A DNA stretch of 64,000 nt from Peromyscus leucopus. Lineage: Eukaryota; Chordata; Mammalia; Rodentia; Cricetidae. Below the pieces are notes generated by a model that was not told the DNA's origin, ran no database searches, and saw nothing but the letters and a program-made list of their open reading frames with translations. Within the stretch, counting starts at the first letter, position 1. Every line of letters begins with the position of its first letter. Positions 14,301 to 29,300 of the stretch are shown piece after piece. Location of the stretch: contig NC_051068.1 of assembly GCF_004664715.2 (NCBI RefSeq), positions 18,162,668 through 18,226,667 of the forward strand. The letters run 5' to 3'. The position numbers were made by a program, and so were the translations under genes.

Positions 14301-17300
14301 AAGGTATTTTTGTACTGTATAAAATTTTATTCCAGAATTATAATTAATTTTAGTAACAAAACATAATTTCTACATAATAAATGCAGTAATCATATTTTGT
14401 TATAAATAATTTGTTGATTTTATTAATGGATCAAGCAGTCAATTTTAGGCATATTTTTGTAGCATGTACATGGGGTATTCTAAAGTATATTTATTGATAA
14501 ATGCACTTAGCATTTATATGCTTAGCTTCAGTAGTAGAGATTTTTTGGTTCTTTGGTTTTAATCTTTGTACTTACAACTTACTCCTTACTTACCTTGAGT
14601 TGACTTTTAGCAGATTAGTTAGATTAGTTAGATTGTTATGGATATATCTATATATGTATGCGTGTGTCTGTGTGATTGTATGCACACCTGTATGTTTAAG
14701 GGTGGGATGTACACATGCACAGACACCAGAAGATGTTGGATATTGTAACAAGAGCCTCAGTGGTATATATATACACATACATACATACATACATACATAC
14801 ATACATACATACATAATCAATTTATTAAGTGGTTCTATGGGGAAAACAGACTCACTGATACACAAGATAAGGTAAATCCAGTTGCAGGGTCCTTGGAAAG
14901 CTGGAGACGAATAAACACACTGCTTCACACTGCCTGATCTGGTCTTCACCACCCAAGATAGTGCAGCTCCCCCCCCCCCTTTTTTTAGAAAGAGATTGCA
15001 TTTATAATCACTCCCCTTTAAATAAAAACAAACATTCATAAACAATGTTTTGGGAATTTGGGCATAGCTTTTCATACTACTTCCTGCTGATTGGGTTTAT
15101 CTGGCTACAAGGTATTCTCTAACATTTTCTATCTGTTCATATGAGACAGAGTGTCTCTTCACCTGAGGGTAATATTTTGTTGGCTAGGTTGGAAACTACC
15201 AAGCCCTGGAAATTTTCCTATTTCCTAAACCCTTAGAGCTGGGGTTATAGGTGTTCATGGGATGTTTGGCTTGTTAAATGAGTGCTGAGGTCTGGATGCC
15301 AGTCCTCATGATTGCAGAGCATGTACTCTTAGTCAGAGCTACCTCTCCAGCCCCTCAAACAGTATTTTCTATCAGGAATAGAGTAAAATTCATACTGAGA
15401 GCATAGCCATCAGAAACAAACATACAGGAAGACAGATGTAGCATGTATGCAGTAAAGGCAGGAGCTGTTACTGCCATTCTGTATTTTCATGAGTACTTCT
15501 TCCATTTCCTTACTGCTTGAGTAGGCAGTTTTTTATCTACTAATAGGTTTTACTGTTCTTTTTTTATAAGTTGAAATTTTACTTTGGGTATACTCTTAAT
15601 ACCTTGTAAAACTACAAAGAAAACCTAAGTATGTTACAAAAACATTATCAGAAATGCCACCTTTGACCTTATTGCCAGTTCTTAACTCACCTGGCTGCTT
15701 TTGTCCTAAGTGACTGTGTCAGCATGTACCCAGAATTCTTTTCTTCTTTTCTCAAGTGTTCTTCCTTTTGGTCATCTTTACATGTTTCAGATTTTTTGTT
15801 TGTTGTTTATTTTTTTCTCAGAGATTTGTTATCCCCCCTCCTCAGTTTTGGATTATTTTCCTATCTTTTTAGTCTTCTGTTTGTTCTAGTTCTTAGTGTC
15901 CAGTGTTTCCTTCTGTAACCGCATGGAGAGTTTCTTGTGACTGCCTGCATTTTTATATAGTATAACTATAATGTGACATACTTTTTTATTAATAAATGCT
16001 ATTACTCAGTAAGGAATTACATGTTCTGGTTATCAGCTCATAGTTAAATTAGTTTCTGCTTTTTTAAAATAGAAAATAGTCTCTGTTTAATTTGCCCTAT
16101 GTGGCAGTGTATGGAAAAAGAGAGGAAATGCTCTTTACTTGAGATTTATTGTTATTGTTGAGAGAACTTGAATGGCTTTTAAAAATAAAATGTTTTAAGA
16201 TGACTGTAATTCTTACACAAAAGTTTTTAGACAAGTGAAGGATATGACAATAAATTTTGTGTAAGACTTTAGGTATTTTCAGTTAGTTTTCATTTCCACT
16301 TGCAATTTGGCAAACCAAGCTGTGAGGATTTTCTTTCCAATAACAAATAAAATTATATTTGAAAATTCAATTAATCATTTAGTATTGAGGGACTGGTTCT
16401 AATTGATCTTTTCGTTAACTCTAAATTTCCATATTGTTTGGTATTGTTGGATGTGCTTTTGGATAGCAAGAAAAAGAGTTTCATTATTTTATTGAAACTT
16501 TTAAAATTGAAGAGTAAATTTTAGATTAAAATAAACAAGAAAAACTAAAGGCTATCTGCTAGTTCCTGAAAAGACTAAACTAGTTCAAACACAATAATGT
16601 ATTGAATCTCTTGCTTAATGATACATTTCACCTTGGAGGTTATGATGTGTATAAAGGTATAAGAATTTGCTATGCTGGTTTTCAAAAAATGAAGTAGCTG
16701 CCTTTCATTTTCTTTTGAACATTTTAGGCAAGGCCATGTGAATCTTCCTCCGCTTGAGTTCAAGCCAGCATTAATGTTGGAAACCTTCAGCATCAGTGCT
16801 GTTGTGATGGAAAAATCCGTGTGTACTCCTCAGAACTCCACCAGTGCCCTTTCCTTTCATGATCTCAATAAGCGCTATTACAATACCTTCCACTGCAACT
16901 TCACTATTTCCTGTCAGTCGATAAGTCAACATGTAGATATGGCTTTGGTTCGTCTTATCCATCAGTTCAGTACAATGATAGATGACATCAAAGCAACTCA
17001 GACAGACATTAAACTTAGTAGATACACAGCTGGATCAGCTTCTCCTACACCTACCTTCAAAACCAGAAAACACCGGGATTTCCGTTCATCTGACTTCAGC
17101 CGCAGTTCTAGAGGAAGTCTCAATGGTGGCAACAGAGTAAATAATGCCAAGAACAAACGGGCCAACAATGAGAACAACAAAAAAGAATCCCGAAACAAAA
17201 ACTCACTAGGAAGATCTGAAAGAAGAACTTCAAAAGTATCTAGGAAAGGTTCAAAAGATGTGGTGGATCATATGACCATTCATATGGATGACTCTGATTC

Positions 17301-20300
17301 CATTACAGTGTCAGAACAAAGTGAGCCTTCGGCTGAGTGCTGGCAGAATATGTATAAATTGCTTAACTTCTATTCACTTATCTCAGATCCAACAGGAATA
17401 TTGGAAAAATCTTCAGAAACATTTGGACCAGCAGGTAATATGCATTTTTATGATTTTAAAATTTTTGTTTAGGAATGCTAAAGTAGATGGTAAATTATTC
17501 ACCATATTAATGGTATAAATTATTGAAATGCAGAGAAACTGGTAGTCACCAAGGAGAGAAAATCATGCTGATATTCAAATATTCTATCAGCATACTTGCC
17601 ATCTTCCCTGACTCTAACATGGACTACTCTTTAAAAGATTCAGACAGACTTAATTTCAAATATCATTACTCCAGTAGATACTAGGGAAGATGTTGAAAAA
17701 AATAGCTATATCATTTAGAGAAGGAAGAGGTCTAGTTTAGAATTTGAAACCAAGAAAGCTAATACAGTATTAAGAATGTTTTGTATGTTGCATTTTTCAA
17801 ATCTTGAACCATATACTTCTATTTAATAAAAAGGTGTCCGGAGTCCTACAGAGCCAACATGTAGAGTTGTGTTTGAGAATGAACAAGACAACAACAGTTT
17901 GACTAAAACACAGAGGAAACGAAGTCTGGTAACCTCTGAACCTCAGCATGTTACTTTAATCGTGTTTGGGATTGGCATGGTGAACCGCACACACCTAGAA
18001 GCAGATATTGGTGGGCTGACAATGGAATCAGAACTGAAGAGGATCCATGGCAGTTTCACTCTTAAGGAAAAAATGAAAGGTATAATGCTTTTCTAGTAGG
18101 GTAATGTTGCTTTGCTGAAAAAAGTAAATGCCACCACATTGCAGAAATTCCCATTTACCAGGCTTTCTTCAGAAAATGAGACTTGCCAAAATTCTGCAAG
18201 TTAGTCAAGATCAGTGAGGGAGCTTTGATACCTAGCAGTAGTCCTTGGGCATGGGCTCATTAATGTCTGATGCTGAGTGGTACCTATTCACTACCTTGTC
18301 TTTGAATGTCAACTACTAAAATGTTTCAGATGTCTGAAAATTCAAGAAAAAAGTGAAATTCATAAAATATTTGCTTTTCTTTATTACTACTATAGAAATC
18401 TCATAATCTAGAACTCATTTTTAGTATTTTTATAAAAGTTAAGAACTTTATAAAAGTTCTGTTAGTGGATAGAAAAGTTCCCCTCTAGTAATAAAAATGT
18501 GCCATTCATCTAAAAATTGATCACAGAAGGTATATTTCATTAAATATAGAACATCTGTTTAAATATGCTCCAATAACTACTATATCACAAAGAAAATAAT
18601 TCCACCACATGTAATCAGTTGTAAAATGTAGCTCAGTTTCAGAAATTGTTGTATTACACAAAAAAAGAAAATTATGAATGACTATATGTTTTATTATTTT
18701 ATGATTACCCAATAAATAAGTCTAAATTTTTTTTTAGTAAGTTTATTTTACAACATCATTTAGTTCAACATAATAGCCATAGATTCCCCTGTTCTCCCAC
18801 TCTCGCCCCCTTCCCCCTCCCCCCACCCTACCCCTCATTCCCACCTCCTCCAATAAATAAGTCTAAATTTTGTATTAAATATTCATCTTTAAATATTTTG
18901 TTTCATACCCTGATTATGAATCAAAAGTTAATCAAACACTGATTTTACATGAAAATTTATGAGATTAAAGAAAATTATTGAAGAAATGAAAGATTATAAT
19001 TTGCTGAGAGACATGGAAACACATTAATTCTCTAATACAAGGTAGAGGATGTATAGTGCATATACTTCAGATGGCTACATTAAAGTAAAAATTTTTTTAA
19101 CTTCAGTGGTTTTCAAACTAGTTTCTTTATTGTTTTAATAAACATTAAGAGTTATATTGGTACTTTTGGTTAGAATCTGGGAAATGGACATTCACTTCTA
19201 AATCAATTGATTTAACATCCCCAAAGTTTAATAGGTTTTATCAATAGTCTTTAAAGTATATTTATTCTTTCACCTAGCAATTCTAGTTCTTAGAAATCTA
19301 GAAAGAGCAAAAAATCATAATTGTGAGAAAATGATTGATGTTAAAGACTTGATTGTTATTTTTATACACAGGTTAAGGTTTACCCATTACAAATTGTATG
19401 AACAGATTTATTTAAATGAAAACAAATGCTAAAATAGAAAATCAAGTAAAATGACATGTGTGTTTTATTTCATTTTGTAAGTAATAAATATATTAAAATC
19501 ATAGGAATTACATGAAGCAAGAGTAGTAGTTTATTTGATTTCCTTTTTTTTTCCTTTCAAAGTACATCTGTGGTATAGACCATTTAATACCAGTACATTA
19601 TTTAATTTATGGAGGCATGCTAAAGTACATTTTTATATAATTCCAGTTTTCATGTATACTCTGTATGCATATATGAATACAAAAAAGTAAGCTGAGGATG
19701 TTTTCTTAAGGCATTTGACAATAATTGATCACATTTTATTATAATTTACAGTTATCATTTGTCACCAAATATATTGTGAATAAAAAAATTTAATATAAGA
19801 TACAATGATCTTATTTCCAGAATTCATATTACTTTTTTCTCATATTTAAGATGTTTTACATCAAAAGATGACTGAGACATGTGCTACTGCTCACATTGGT
19901 GGGGTTAATATTGTGCTACTTGAAGGGATCACACCAAATATACAGTAAGTGTGTTTACTTTTACTGTTTTCTTATACTTCTTTGTTACAGTTTATAGAAC
20001 ACTTGGAATTCCTTGAATGAACTCATACTTGATGAATTTTGAGGGTTTTTTTTAATAGTGTTTCTAGATACTGTCATTAAGAATATCACCTAATAGGATA
20101 TGAGGGCAATCTGGCTGCAACATTGTCACCCTATTGGTCTCCATAGTTGATTTGGCTGATCTAGCTGGCCAAGCGGGCCCTCCTTCCTTCACCTCTAATA
20201 GAGGAGGAGCAGTTTTTAGTCAGTGGTGTACAACTAGCTGCATTCCTCTACTAGAACCTCCAAACATGCTCCCAAGAGTATCACCTAATAAATTATTTTT

Positions 20301-23300
20301 GGAAAAAATAATTGATTTTGCTACTCCTTCCTACCCTAAATTCACCTCTGTTTAAAAATAAGAAAGAATGAAAAAGAAAAGCCCAATTTTTAGTACTTTG
20401 TGAGATTGTCTTGAAAAAATGATCACAGCACAGATTTCTGTTTAGCATGTAGATTGTAAATTTTCCTGTCATTTAAATAGTTAATTAAAATTACAAGAAT
20501 ACAAACTCTTAATTTTATATTAAGTAACCATTACTTACTTTTAAGTAATCATTACTTTTATTAAGTAACTAAGTAATCATTACTCATATTCACCTAGACT
20601 TCAAATTTGTAATTTTGCATTTAACAAAATAACAGTTAAAGCCTTTGAAATATGTTACAGTATAAATTAAAACTTTTTAAAAGAGCATATCAAGCCAGTG
20701 TGGTAGCTTACACTTATAATTCCAGTACTTGGGAAATTGAGACAGGACAGTTACCACAAATTAGAGGCCAGCTTTGGCTATATATTGTATCCCAGGATAC
20801 CCTGGATTATGTGAGAACCTGTTTAAAGAAAAATAAATGACAACAACAAAAAAACCAAATACATAAAACCCATATATTGCATTTTAACTCCTCTTTGTTC
20901 TTTATTTTTTTTTTCCTGTAAGTTCTGTTCTTGGGTCTGTTCAAAATTATTCTGATATTGATAACATTTACTCATGGTTTGCCAACACTTGTTGATGAAG
21001 AATGCATTTAACCATATGATATGATCCAGTATTTGGCAAGAAAGTAATAGCTAAATAAGAATATGAAGTGTTATGCTAATATTGTCTGCCCTCAGGCTAG
21101 ATATACTGTAAAACTTATTAATAGATTAACTAGAAAAAATAATCAGTTACAGTTCTAGTCACAGTGTTCTGGAAATCTGGATACTGCAAAACCTGTCTTG
21201 GGCAGCATTTCAAGTAGCTATTGATAAACAGGCCAGAGACTGGTAGAAGAGATCTCTTGCCCAAGTAGCTTAGACCTGTTACCTGGAATCATTGACAGTT
21301 TATTTCATAGGCGCTTCCCAGGGCCCAGATCCCATTTACTAAGCAGTCTTAAAAAAAAGAAGAAGAAGACCAGGAAGACTAGGAAATTCCATGGTTAAAA
21401 CAGATTTCTCTCCATTCACTGTAGAAGAGCAGCAGATGTAATATTTACTGTATTCTGTAACCCCTGCTGTGCGCTAGGAACCGAATATCAGTTCATTTTC
21501 TAATCCTCACTGTAATTCTGTGAGCTGAGGTGAATTTATGTCCACTTTATAGAATAAAAAGAAGTTGAGATTTAGAAAGATCAAAATTTCAGCATAAACT
21601 TTTTAAAATGGTCCAATCAGAAGAGCCCAGAGCTGTGCTGCTTGCGTCTTCCTCACTCATCTGCAGCAAGTCATCACAAAAAGCACACTTCATGATTGTT
21701 CATTGACTCTGAGCCATGTTTACTCTAGCCTCTTCAGAAAGCAAGCCAGGTTCTCTTAGATGTCCTGAGTGCCAGCTTTATCTGGGTCTCATTGTCTGTA
21801 CTATCTCTCAAGAGAATGCCTTCAGTCTCTTCAGCTTGTAAAACTTAATATTTATAAAATAAGGTTCTTATCTTTCCCTTTATCAGTTTTATTTGAAATA
21901 CAGATGTTCCTTCATTTGTTACTGCCAACCTCTTAGAATTAAGACTTTTTGTTAACACTTTTTGAATTTATTCTTCAGCATTTCATTTCCAACTGCAATT
22001 GAAAGGAAATAGAATGGGAAAAAGTAGTTTCAAAAGTAATTTGAAGGAAAACTTTAAGAGCTGGACATTAGTAAAGTTTCCTAATGTGCAGTCCTGTTGT
22101 AACTAACTTACATATGAATGCTGATTTGCTTCCTTTTGTTTTCCTGCTTTCTCTTGAATCTGCATCTGTAGATTGGAGGATTTTCCTACATCTCCTACAA
22201 GTACAGCCAAACAAGAGTTTCTGTATGTCATACTATTTTTCATGGCTTGTGATTAATATCATATTGTATAATGTTTATATTATCTTTGTGGGATGTGTAT
22301 AGTTACCATTTCAGAGCTTTACCATAGACACCAGTAGTTTAAAACATGTTAATAGTCCATCATAGCCTAAGTGAGGGCTGTCTCCTAGGTAAGACAGACT
22401 TCGTTTTAGTGTGTAGTGCTTGTGCTGATGTAGACATGTTATTGTTTAGTACTATAACAGAAACCAAAAAACTTAACTTGGTGTGTTTTTGTTGATTACA
22501 AAGTAATTTTTAAAAACTAACAGCACATGTGCATGTTTCAGCTTTATAATTGTGTTTTTTATAGGAAGATTTTAATTTCTGATTATCAAGTTTTATCTAT
22601 GGCTGTTACTACATATGCATTTATGTTTTAAGTATCTTAATTTTAACAATTGTGTATATGATATTTTGTTTGCAGTCAGCTATACTTGAGGTGTATGTAT
22701 CAATGTTCATCATATGAGTCTGTCACCATGTCACATTAACATGTTACTTAGTATTAGTTATGTCTTTGGACATTTTTTATAAATTTTAAATATGTTGAAT
22801 AGGTAGGTAGGTGATCTATAAATTATGTTCCCTGATGATAAGATTATCATATTTTAGGAAATTTGTTTCATTATTGATAACAAGCCATAGACAAAACATC
22901 ATCAGTTAAAAGTCATTTGTTAAGATTATTATGTTCTGTTTCACTTCATGGGCCATTTAAAGTATTAAAAAGTAAATTTTATTTCTGGAAAATATCCTGT
23001 GTAACATTAGTGTCTTTTATGTCTTTTGCTTTTACAGAAAAAACATAAACAGAACCACATTTAATTCCACTCAGACAGTACCTAGAGATTTTTTTCTTTT
23101 TATTCACTTTCTCTGGATATTTAACAACAACAAAAATCAATAATGACTTTGGAGAAAATACTTTTTTAGTGGCCAAAGATCACATCTGTGAAGAAATTTT
23201 TTATGGACTTGGATATTATGTACTAGAAAGGCTCCAGGAAGGCATAATGGAAAAGCAAAAGGTGGTCTTTGTTGTGATATCATCACGTTAGGCCACCCTT

Positions 23301-26300
23301 TTCCATTCTTCGGGTTTTCTCCTGAGAGAGACAATCATTTATAACCCAGTTTCTAAGTGGGAAAGACTTTCTGGCTGTAATCATTGGCTAGATAGCATAT
23401 AGTAACTTCACACACTCCACATTTCTATTGTAGAAAATTTCAAGTAAACTGGTTTGAGATAGCACAAGCCAAGTTATGTAAAATAATATCCTCTACCTTC
23501 CTTTCCTTTTTAAGTTTCAAGGAGCTAGGCCCTGGAGGGAGGTATAGAGATTGAAATAGAGCTACAAGGTTAGTGAAAGGCTGATAAGATTACAGTGTAA
23601 GTAAGGCTCTTTACTGTTGAAGAAGACTTATCTTCAAGTCTTTGACATCAAAATTTCCACTGAACACCTTAGTAGAGTATGCAATCTCAGTCAGCCCTAT
23701 TAGCTTTCTATTCTAAATCTTGGTTTAAATTAAGAATTAAATTTTGTATGTTTGCTTATAAAATCTTAAGTGATACTTAGGCAGGCTAATACAGATTATA
23801 AGGGTAGATATGAAAAATAATGAAGATACAATGATTTATTCCAACTTTTACTGTATGGTAAAGAACTAATAAAAGTTCAGTGCACATTGAGCAAAGCTGT
23901 TTCTCTTAGATAAGCATCAGTAAGCTTTATGATGCAGATAAAGGCATTCCACAGAGTTAAACAGTATTATGATCCTGCACTGATCAATTTAAAGTGGACA
24001 TTGTAAAGGATGCTCTTGTCAGCCTTGAAAGAGATGCAGAGAGACCTGGACTATTAATTAGTTTATAGGTTGTTAATATGAGTCATCTGTTTGCAGTTTT
24101 GTTATTATTGAAAAGACTTACCACCTAGTTTAAGCTACACAACGCATATTTCTCAGGTTTTATTCAAGGAAGAAATGGTCAAGGTCTCCCTAAAAAATGA
24201 CTCAAAATTTGTAGGATGCTTGGTATGCCCACTATATCTATGAAAAGTTCCTAGCAGATGTCCAGAAAGACTGGCTAAAGATTGATGGATAGTGAAGTTT
24301 ACAGAGTTCTTCCAGATCTATTAGTCTTGGCCTCAACTACCTTCATGATTCATCACACCAGGGCCTATTCTTACTTCCTTTTCCTCAAGCAGCAGACTGC
24401 CTGCCTTCAATTTCTTTTAACAGAGTAGATCATTGTTAGATAATTTGTTTGTTCTCTGATAACATTTTAGAAGTATAGTAAGTGTATTTTTTCTTTTTGT
24501 ATTCAGTGTCTCTCTTTAGATTCCAAAAGTAAATTGGAGGAAAAAAGAGTTCTGAGTGAGGGGAAAAAAAAATCAAAGGGGGATTTTTTTGTGTGTGTAT
24601 ACATGTTAATGATGTGCTAATGTTTGTGTTTTTACTTACATGTTAGTATATAATAAAGAAATAATGGACTTTTCTATGCAGTATAAAATGAGAATTTTTT
24701 AATATCTTTTAAACTAACTTTTCAGACTGTTTTGACACATGAATGATCTCATTCTATAAGAGTATATTATTGATACTTTTCTAAATTTTTCATTTGGCTA
24801 TGTTCTAATAGTTTTCCTCCTCTGTTGCTAGAACCGTGGTGAAATGTAGTATTGCCAAGTCCCAAGCCCTCTACAGTGCCCAGAGAGGACTGAAGACAAA
24901 CAATGCTGCTGTATTCAAAGTAGGAGCTATCAGCATCAACATCCCTCAGCATCCTGCTACCTTGCACAGCATGATGGTTCGAAGTTCTCACCAACTATCC
25001 AAACAAATCTCAGACCTTATTAGACAGCCTTCTACAGCGTGAGTTATTTCATTTTGTATATATTCTGTGACTACACTATATACCTTTTATTTTTGTTGTG
25101 ATAACAAATTTGTGAGAATATGAACAGTTACTATAAATATTGACTACTTTTTGGGCTGGTGGCGAGTATTCAAATGACATCATGGGAGAATCATAGTGCA
25201 TATCATTAAAGTATTACATCATAATGACCATGTCATTGTCTCATGCTAAATAGGGAGCATAAACATAAAATTTGAGAGATCCTAGAGATTTTTATTGGCA
25301 TCACAAGAAATACCAATAAAAAGCAAATTAATGGATTCTAGAACTGATAACCCTTGTTTAATTTTAAGAAATTGCAGTGGTCATTTATACCATGCATGCT
25401 TTTGGGTGTTCCTTTATTATGAAATTACTGTTTATGATTGAAGACAGATTACAGTGCCATATAGCATTTTAAAAAGCAGAGAAATCAGACCTTTTCACAG
25501 TAACTTTTATTCCCTTTGCATGTTGTCACTATTCATAGTATCTGCTTTTCTGATCTTTCTCTCTCTCACCTCTTCTTTCCACTCCTCCCTCCTCTTCTCC
25601 TCTTCTCTTCCATCCTCTCCTCTACCCTCTCCTACCCTCCCCACCCCTACCCTACCCTCCTCTCTGTTTGTGTGTGCGCATGTGCACATGCATGCTTACC
25701 TTTTCTGTCCTATAAAGTTTCTGTGTTTCTGTGTGTGTACACATGCATGTGTCTGTGCATGCATGCTTCTCCCCATCCTATAAAGTGATGAAATAGCATG
25801 TCTTTTGATAGTCTCAATGGCTTTTTTCTACAGCTTTTTTATCTAGGTCTTTAGTTCTCATGTTAATAAATAATGGCACAAGTTATTACTCTGTCTGCTT
25901 TTCTAGATCATAGTTCTTTATTAACTGTTTTTCTACTGAGAAATCCAGTAATTTTATTCAATAAAGTAATAGTTGCTAATAGTTTTATTGGGGGGGGGGG
26001 TGTTTTGGTTTACAGCCCACAGCCTATGAAAGAAGATATTGCCACCCCACTGCCTTCTGAAAAAACTCCAACAAGTGTTAATCAAACTCCTATTGAAACA
26101 AATGAATTTCCTCAACTCCCAGAAGGCTTAGAGAAGAAGCCTATTGTTCTCAAATTTAGTGCCATGTTAGATGGCATAGCCATTGGAGCAGCTCTCTTAC
26201 CGTCACTGAAAGCAGAGTACAAGATGGGGAGGATGAGAAGCCATGGAATGACAGGTAACATTGAATTTGGAGTCTAACCGTGTAAAACTGATTGTAATTT

Positions 26301-29300
26301 TGAAAAGAAAGTACTACTGTGATGAAAAGGTAAAATTCTTAAAAATATTTTACTAAAAAAATCTAAATAGCCAGGCATGGTGGTGTACCCTTTAATCTCA
26401 GCACTAGAGAATCAGGGACAAGTGGATGGATCTCTGTGAGTTTGAGACCAACCTGGTCAAAGTAGTAAGTTCGGAGCAACATAGTTAGAGACTCTCTCAA
26501 AAAGCCAAAACCAAAACCAAAAATTAAATTACTGGATCATTTAAATTTCAATAATGATATTTTTATGAATTTTCTTCATCTAGCCTTTTATAATTTCATT
26601 CATGATTACACTGTATTTTGATCTTATCCACTTCCCTCATCCCCAGCTTCTCCCAGAAACCTCCAAATCACCCTTCAACATCTTATCTTCATTTTTTCCC
26701 CATTTATAAAACATTTGAATCTTCTTTGTCATTTTTGCCTTGTCTCAATTCCAGTTTTTAAGGCATAATAACACTTTACTAATGAGGCTCCTGTATTTTT
26801 CATAGGTTTCCTTTGTCATTTTAACAAAAGAGATTTCTTTTCCTACTGTGCTATGAAATTTCTGTAAAGAATAATTGGTGACTATATACAGATACTTTCT
26901 TTGACTTAAAAATGTCTTTTCCTTTTTTTCTTGTTTTAACATAATAAATTTCCATTAACTTTTAAAGCATTAATAAATTGGTTTCAACATAGATACATTA
27001 CATTAAGGATATCTATCTTACTACTCCTTACATTTTGGAGTTTGTCTGTTAGAGTTTTCTGATCATTTCAACCTTTGTATTACCAGAAATAGAAGCCTTC
27101 TAAGGTGAACAGTTTTGTATTTGTCAAAGTTAGAAAGCATGGGCTTTCAACTGTCAGAGGCCAGTCCTCTCAGTAGTACATTGGCTAATCCGTTCTTGTG
27201 TTCATATAATCTGGAGTCCATAGGTTAAATGGAAAGAGCAAGCCAGATAGGCAGTTTAGAACTAAAAAATTAGAAATATTTAAGAACAGAGTGAACACCT
27301 TCTTGAATATACATACAAGTAAGAACCTGGAATTTTATAAGAGAAGAAAAAGGATAGAACCAGTAAAAGAATGACACATCTGTGATTATAGATGTGTGAT
27401 AACTGAGGCCTAGGGTTGCTTTAATCTGCATGATTTTTATTTAGTGATGCTGGTTGGAGAGATAATAGGAGACAAACCTCCCTCTTGGAGCTTGCAGAGC
27501 TAGTCAAAGATATACTTGGTTGTAGCAGGTTGTATAAGAAGAGCTCTGTGTAGTCATGAACTCTGTGGCCATCTCAAAGATGCTGCAGATGGAATGGCAT
27601 TGTTCTGTTTATGAGAGGAACATGGGTGTGTATATATTACCTAAGTCCTGAGCAATGATAGAGTTGATGATGACAATGCAGCTTCTACCAATTCTTCATG
27701 CCCACATAGACAACTAAACAGTATTGGGAAAATAATGGAATTGACTGTGCATTAATATTTTGCTTGAACAACTCTGCCAGACAGAGGACTTAAAAAATTT
27801 AACACAATATTGAACTAAAAGTTGTAGCTTATTATTCGGCCTCTTAATAGTTGTTAAGGCTAAAGGAATATGTGCTTAACATTTCAGAATTTGGGACTTG
27901 TTTTTAGCTTGAGTTGTTGTAGTATAGCTCCACTATGTGAAGGGCAGTGTCTTTCTGTTCTCCCTTTTATGATAGGCAGAATCTGTGTCTCTCTGCATCA
28001 GATACAATGCTAAGTACCCAATAGGCTTCATAAATTCTGCTGGCTTAAAGTGCTTGCTGACTAATTCTTTAAAATGAGTGTACTTGTTTAAAGATAGGGA
28101 GTGTCTCATACACAAATTTTAAATGCTGCTTTTATGTATATCAGCGTAAATTGTGGGATAACAAAACATTTTTCTTAGACACCATTTTTGTAAAAGTGAA
28201 AATATTAATGCATGCTTATAATGACTATAATATAGTTCCTTGCTTCTTACAGGTGCACAGACAAGGTTTACATTTGAGTTACCAAATCACAGATTGCGTT
28301 TTACTTCAAAAGTTTCTGCAACAGATATGTCAACCATTCCTCCTTCTGCAAGTCTTAACCTTCCACCTGTTACCATGTCAGGAAAATATATCATGGAAGA
28401 ACATGATAGTTATTCAGATCAGGTGTGGAGTATTGATGAACTGCCTTCTAAACAGGGCTACTATTTACAAGGGAATTATCTACGTTGTGTGGCAGAAGTA
28501 AGTTTACTTTCAAAGTTACTTTTCTGCAGTTTACAAGTTTTCATGATTTTGATACCAAAATATATAGTGATCCAAACTTTCAAGGTTAAATGTCAAATTT
28601 TTTATTTCTACAGAAGACCAATCTGCTGAATTTTAAGAGAATTGGGATGTGTCTGTCTCTGTCTCCTCTCCCACCGTGTTTTGTTGAAACATGCTTTTCA
28701 AAACAATATACTAGTTATCTATTAATTTATATTTTATGTTAAATTTCACATCCATCATGGCAATATTTTTATGGCTTATTTGATTATAAAAAGAGAATAA
28801 CAGCTAACATCAAAAGCTTTATATGTTGTAGCTGGATTTCCTGGTCCTGCCTGGCTCACGGTCAGGACAAATCTCTCTCACCCACCAGTCCTGCAGCTGC
28901 TCAGACCCAACCAAGTAAACACACAGAGACTTATATTACTTATAAACTGTATGACTGTGGCAGGCTTCTTGCTATCCAATTCTTGTATCTTCTTAAATTA
29001 ATCCATTTCTATCTAATTGTCTATTAGTCTATAAGTTATCACGTGGCTCATGGCTTAACCAATATCTTAACATGTTGCTTCTCATCACGGCAACTGGTAG
29101 CGTCTCTCTGCCTCAGCCTTCCACTTCCCAGAATTCTCCTCTCTGCTTGTCCTGCCTATACTTCCTGCCTGGCTACTGGCCAATCAGTGTTTTATATATT
29201 AACCAATCAGAACAATACATTTAACATACACAACATCACACAGTAATATGTTAACTCCTGTGGTCCTTTAATCAACTTTGAGATAAACATACCTGTTCTA

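Noticed and set aside
14764..14815. Regular tandem repeats as a possible CRISPR-like array
   Set aside because: Four-base microsatellite with no spacers, in a mammalian intron.
14590..15075. 161-codon open frame on the minus strand
   Set aside because: It runs through the (CATA)n microsatellite and a C/T homopolymer and has no recognisable domain; a repeat-driven artefact.
16998..17198. Open frame antisense to exon w10
   Set aside because: Shadow of the coding exon; the + strand frame is conserved protein with splice sites.
25454..25788. Two overlapping frames rich in Ser/Leu/Pro and Cys/His
   Set aside because: They arise from CTCC and TG/CATG low complexity in intron 14.
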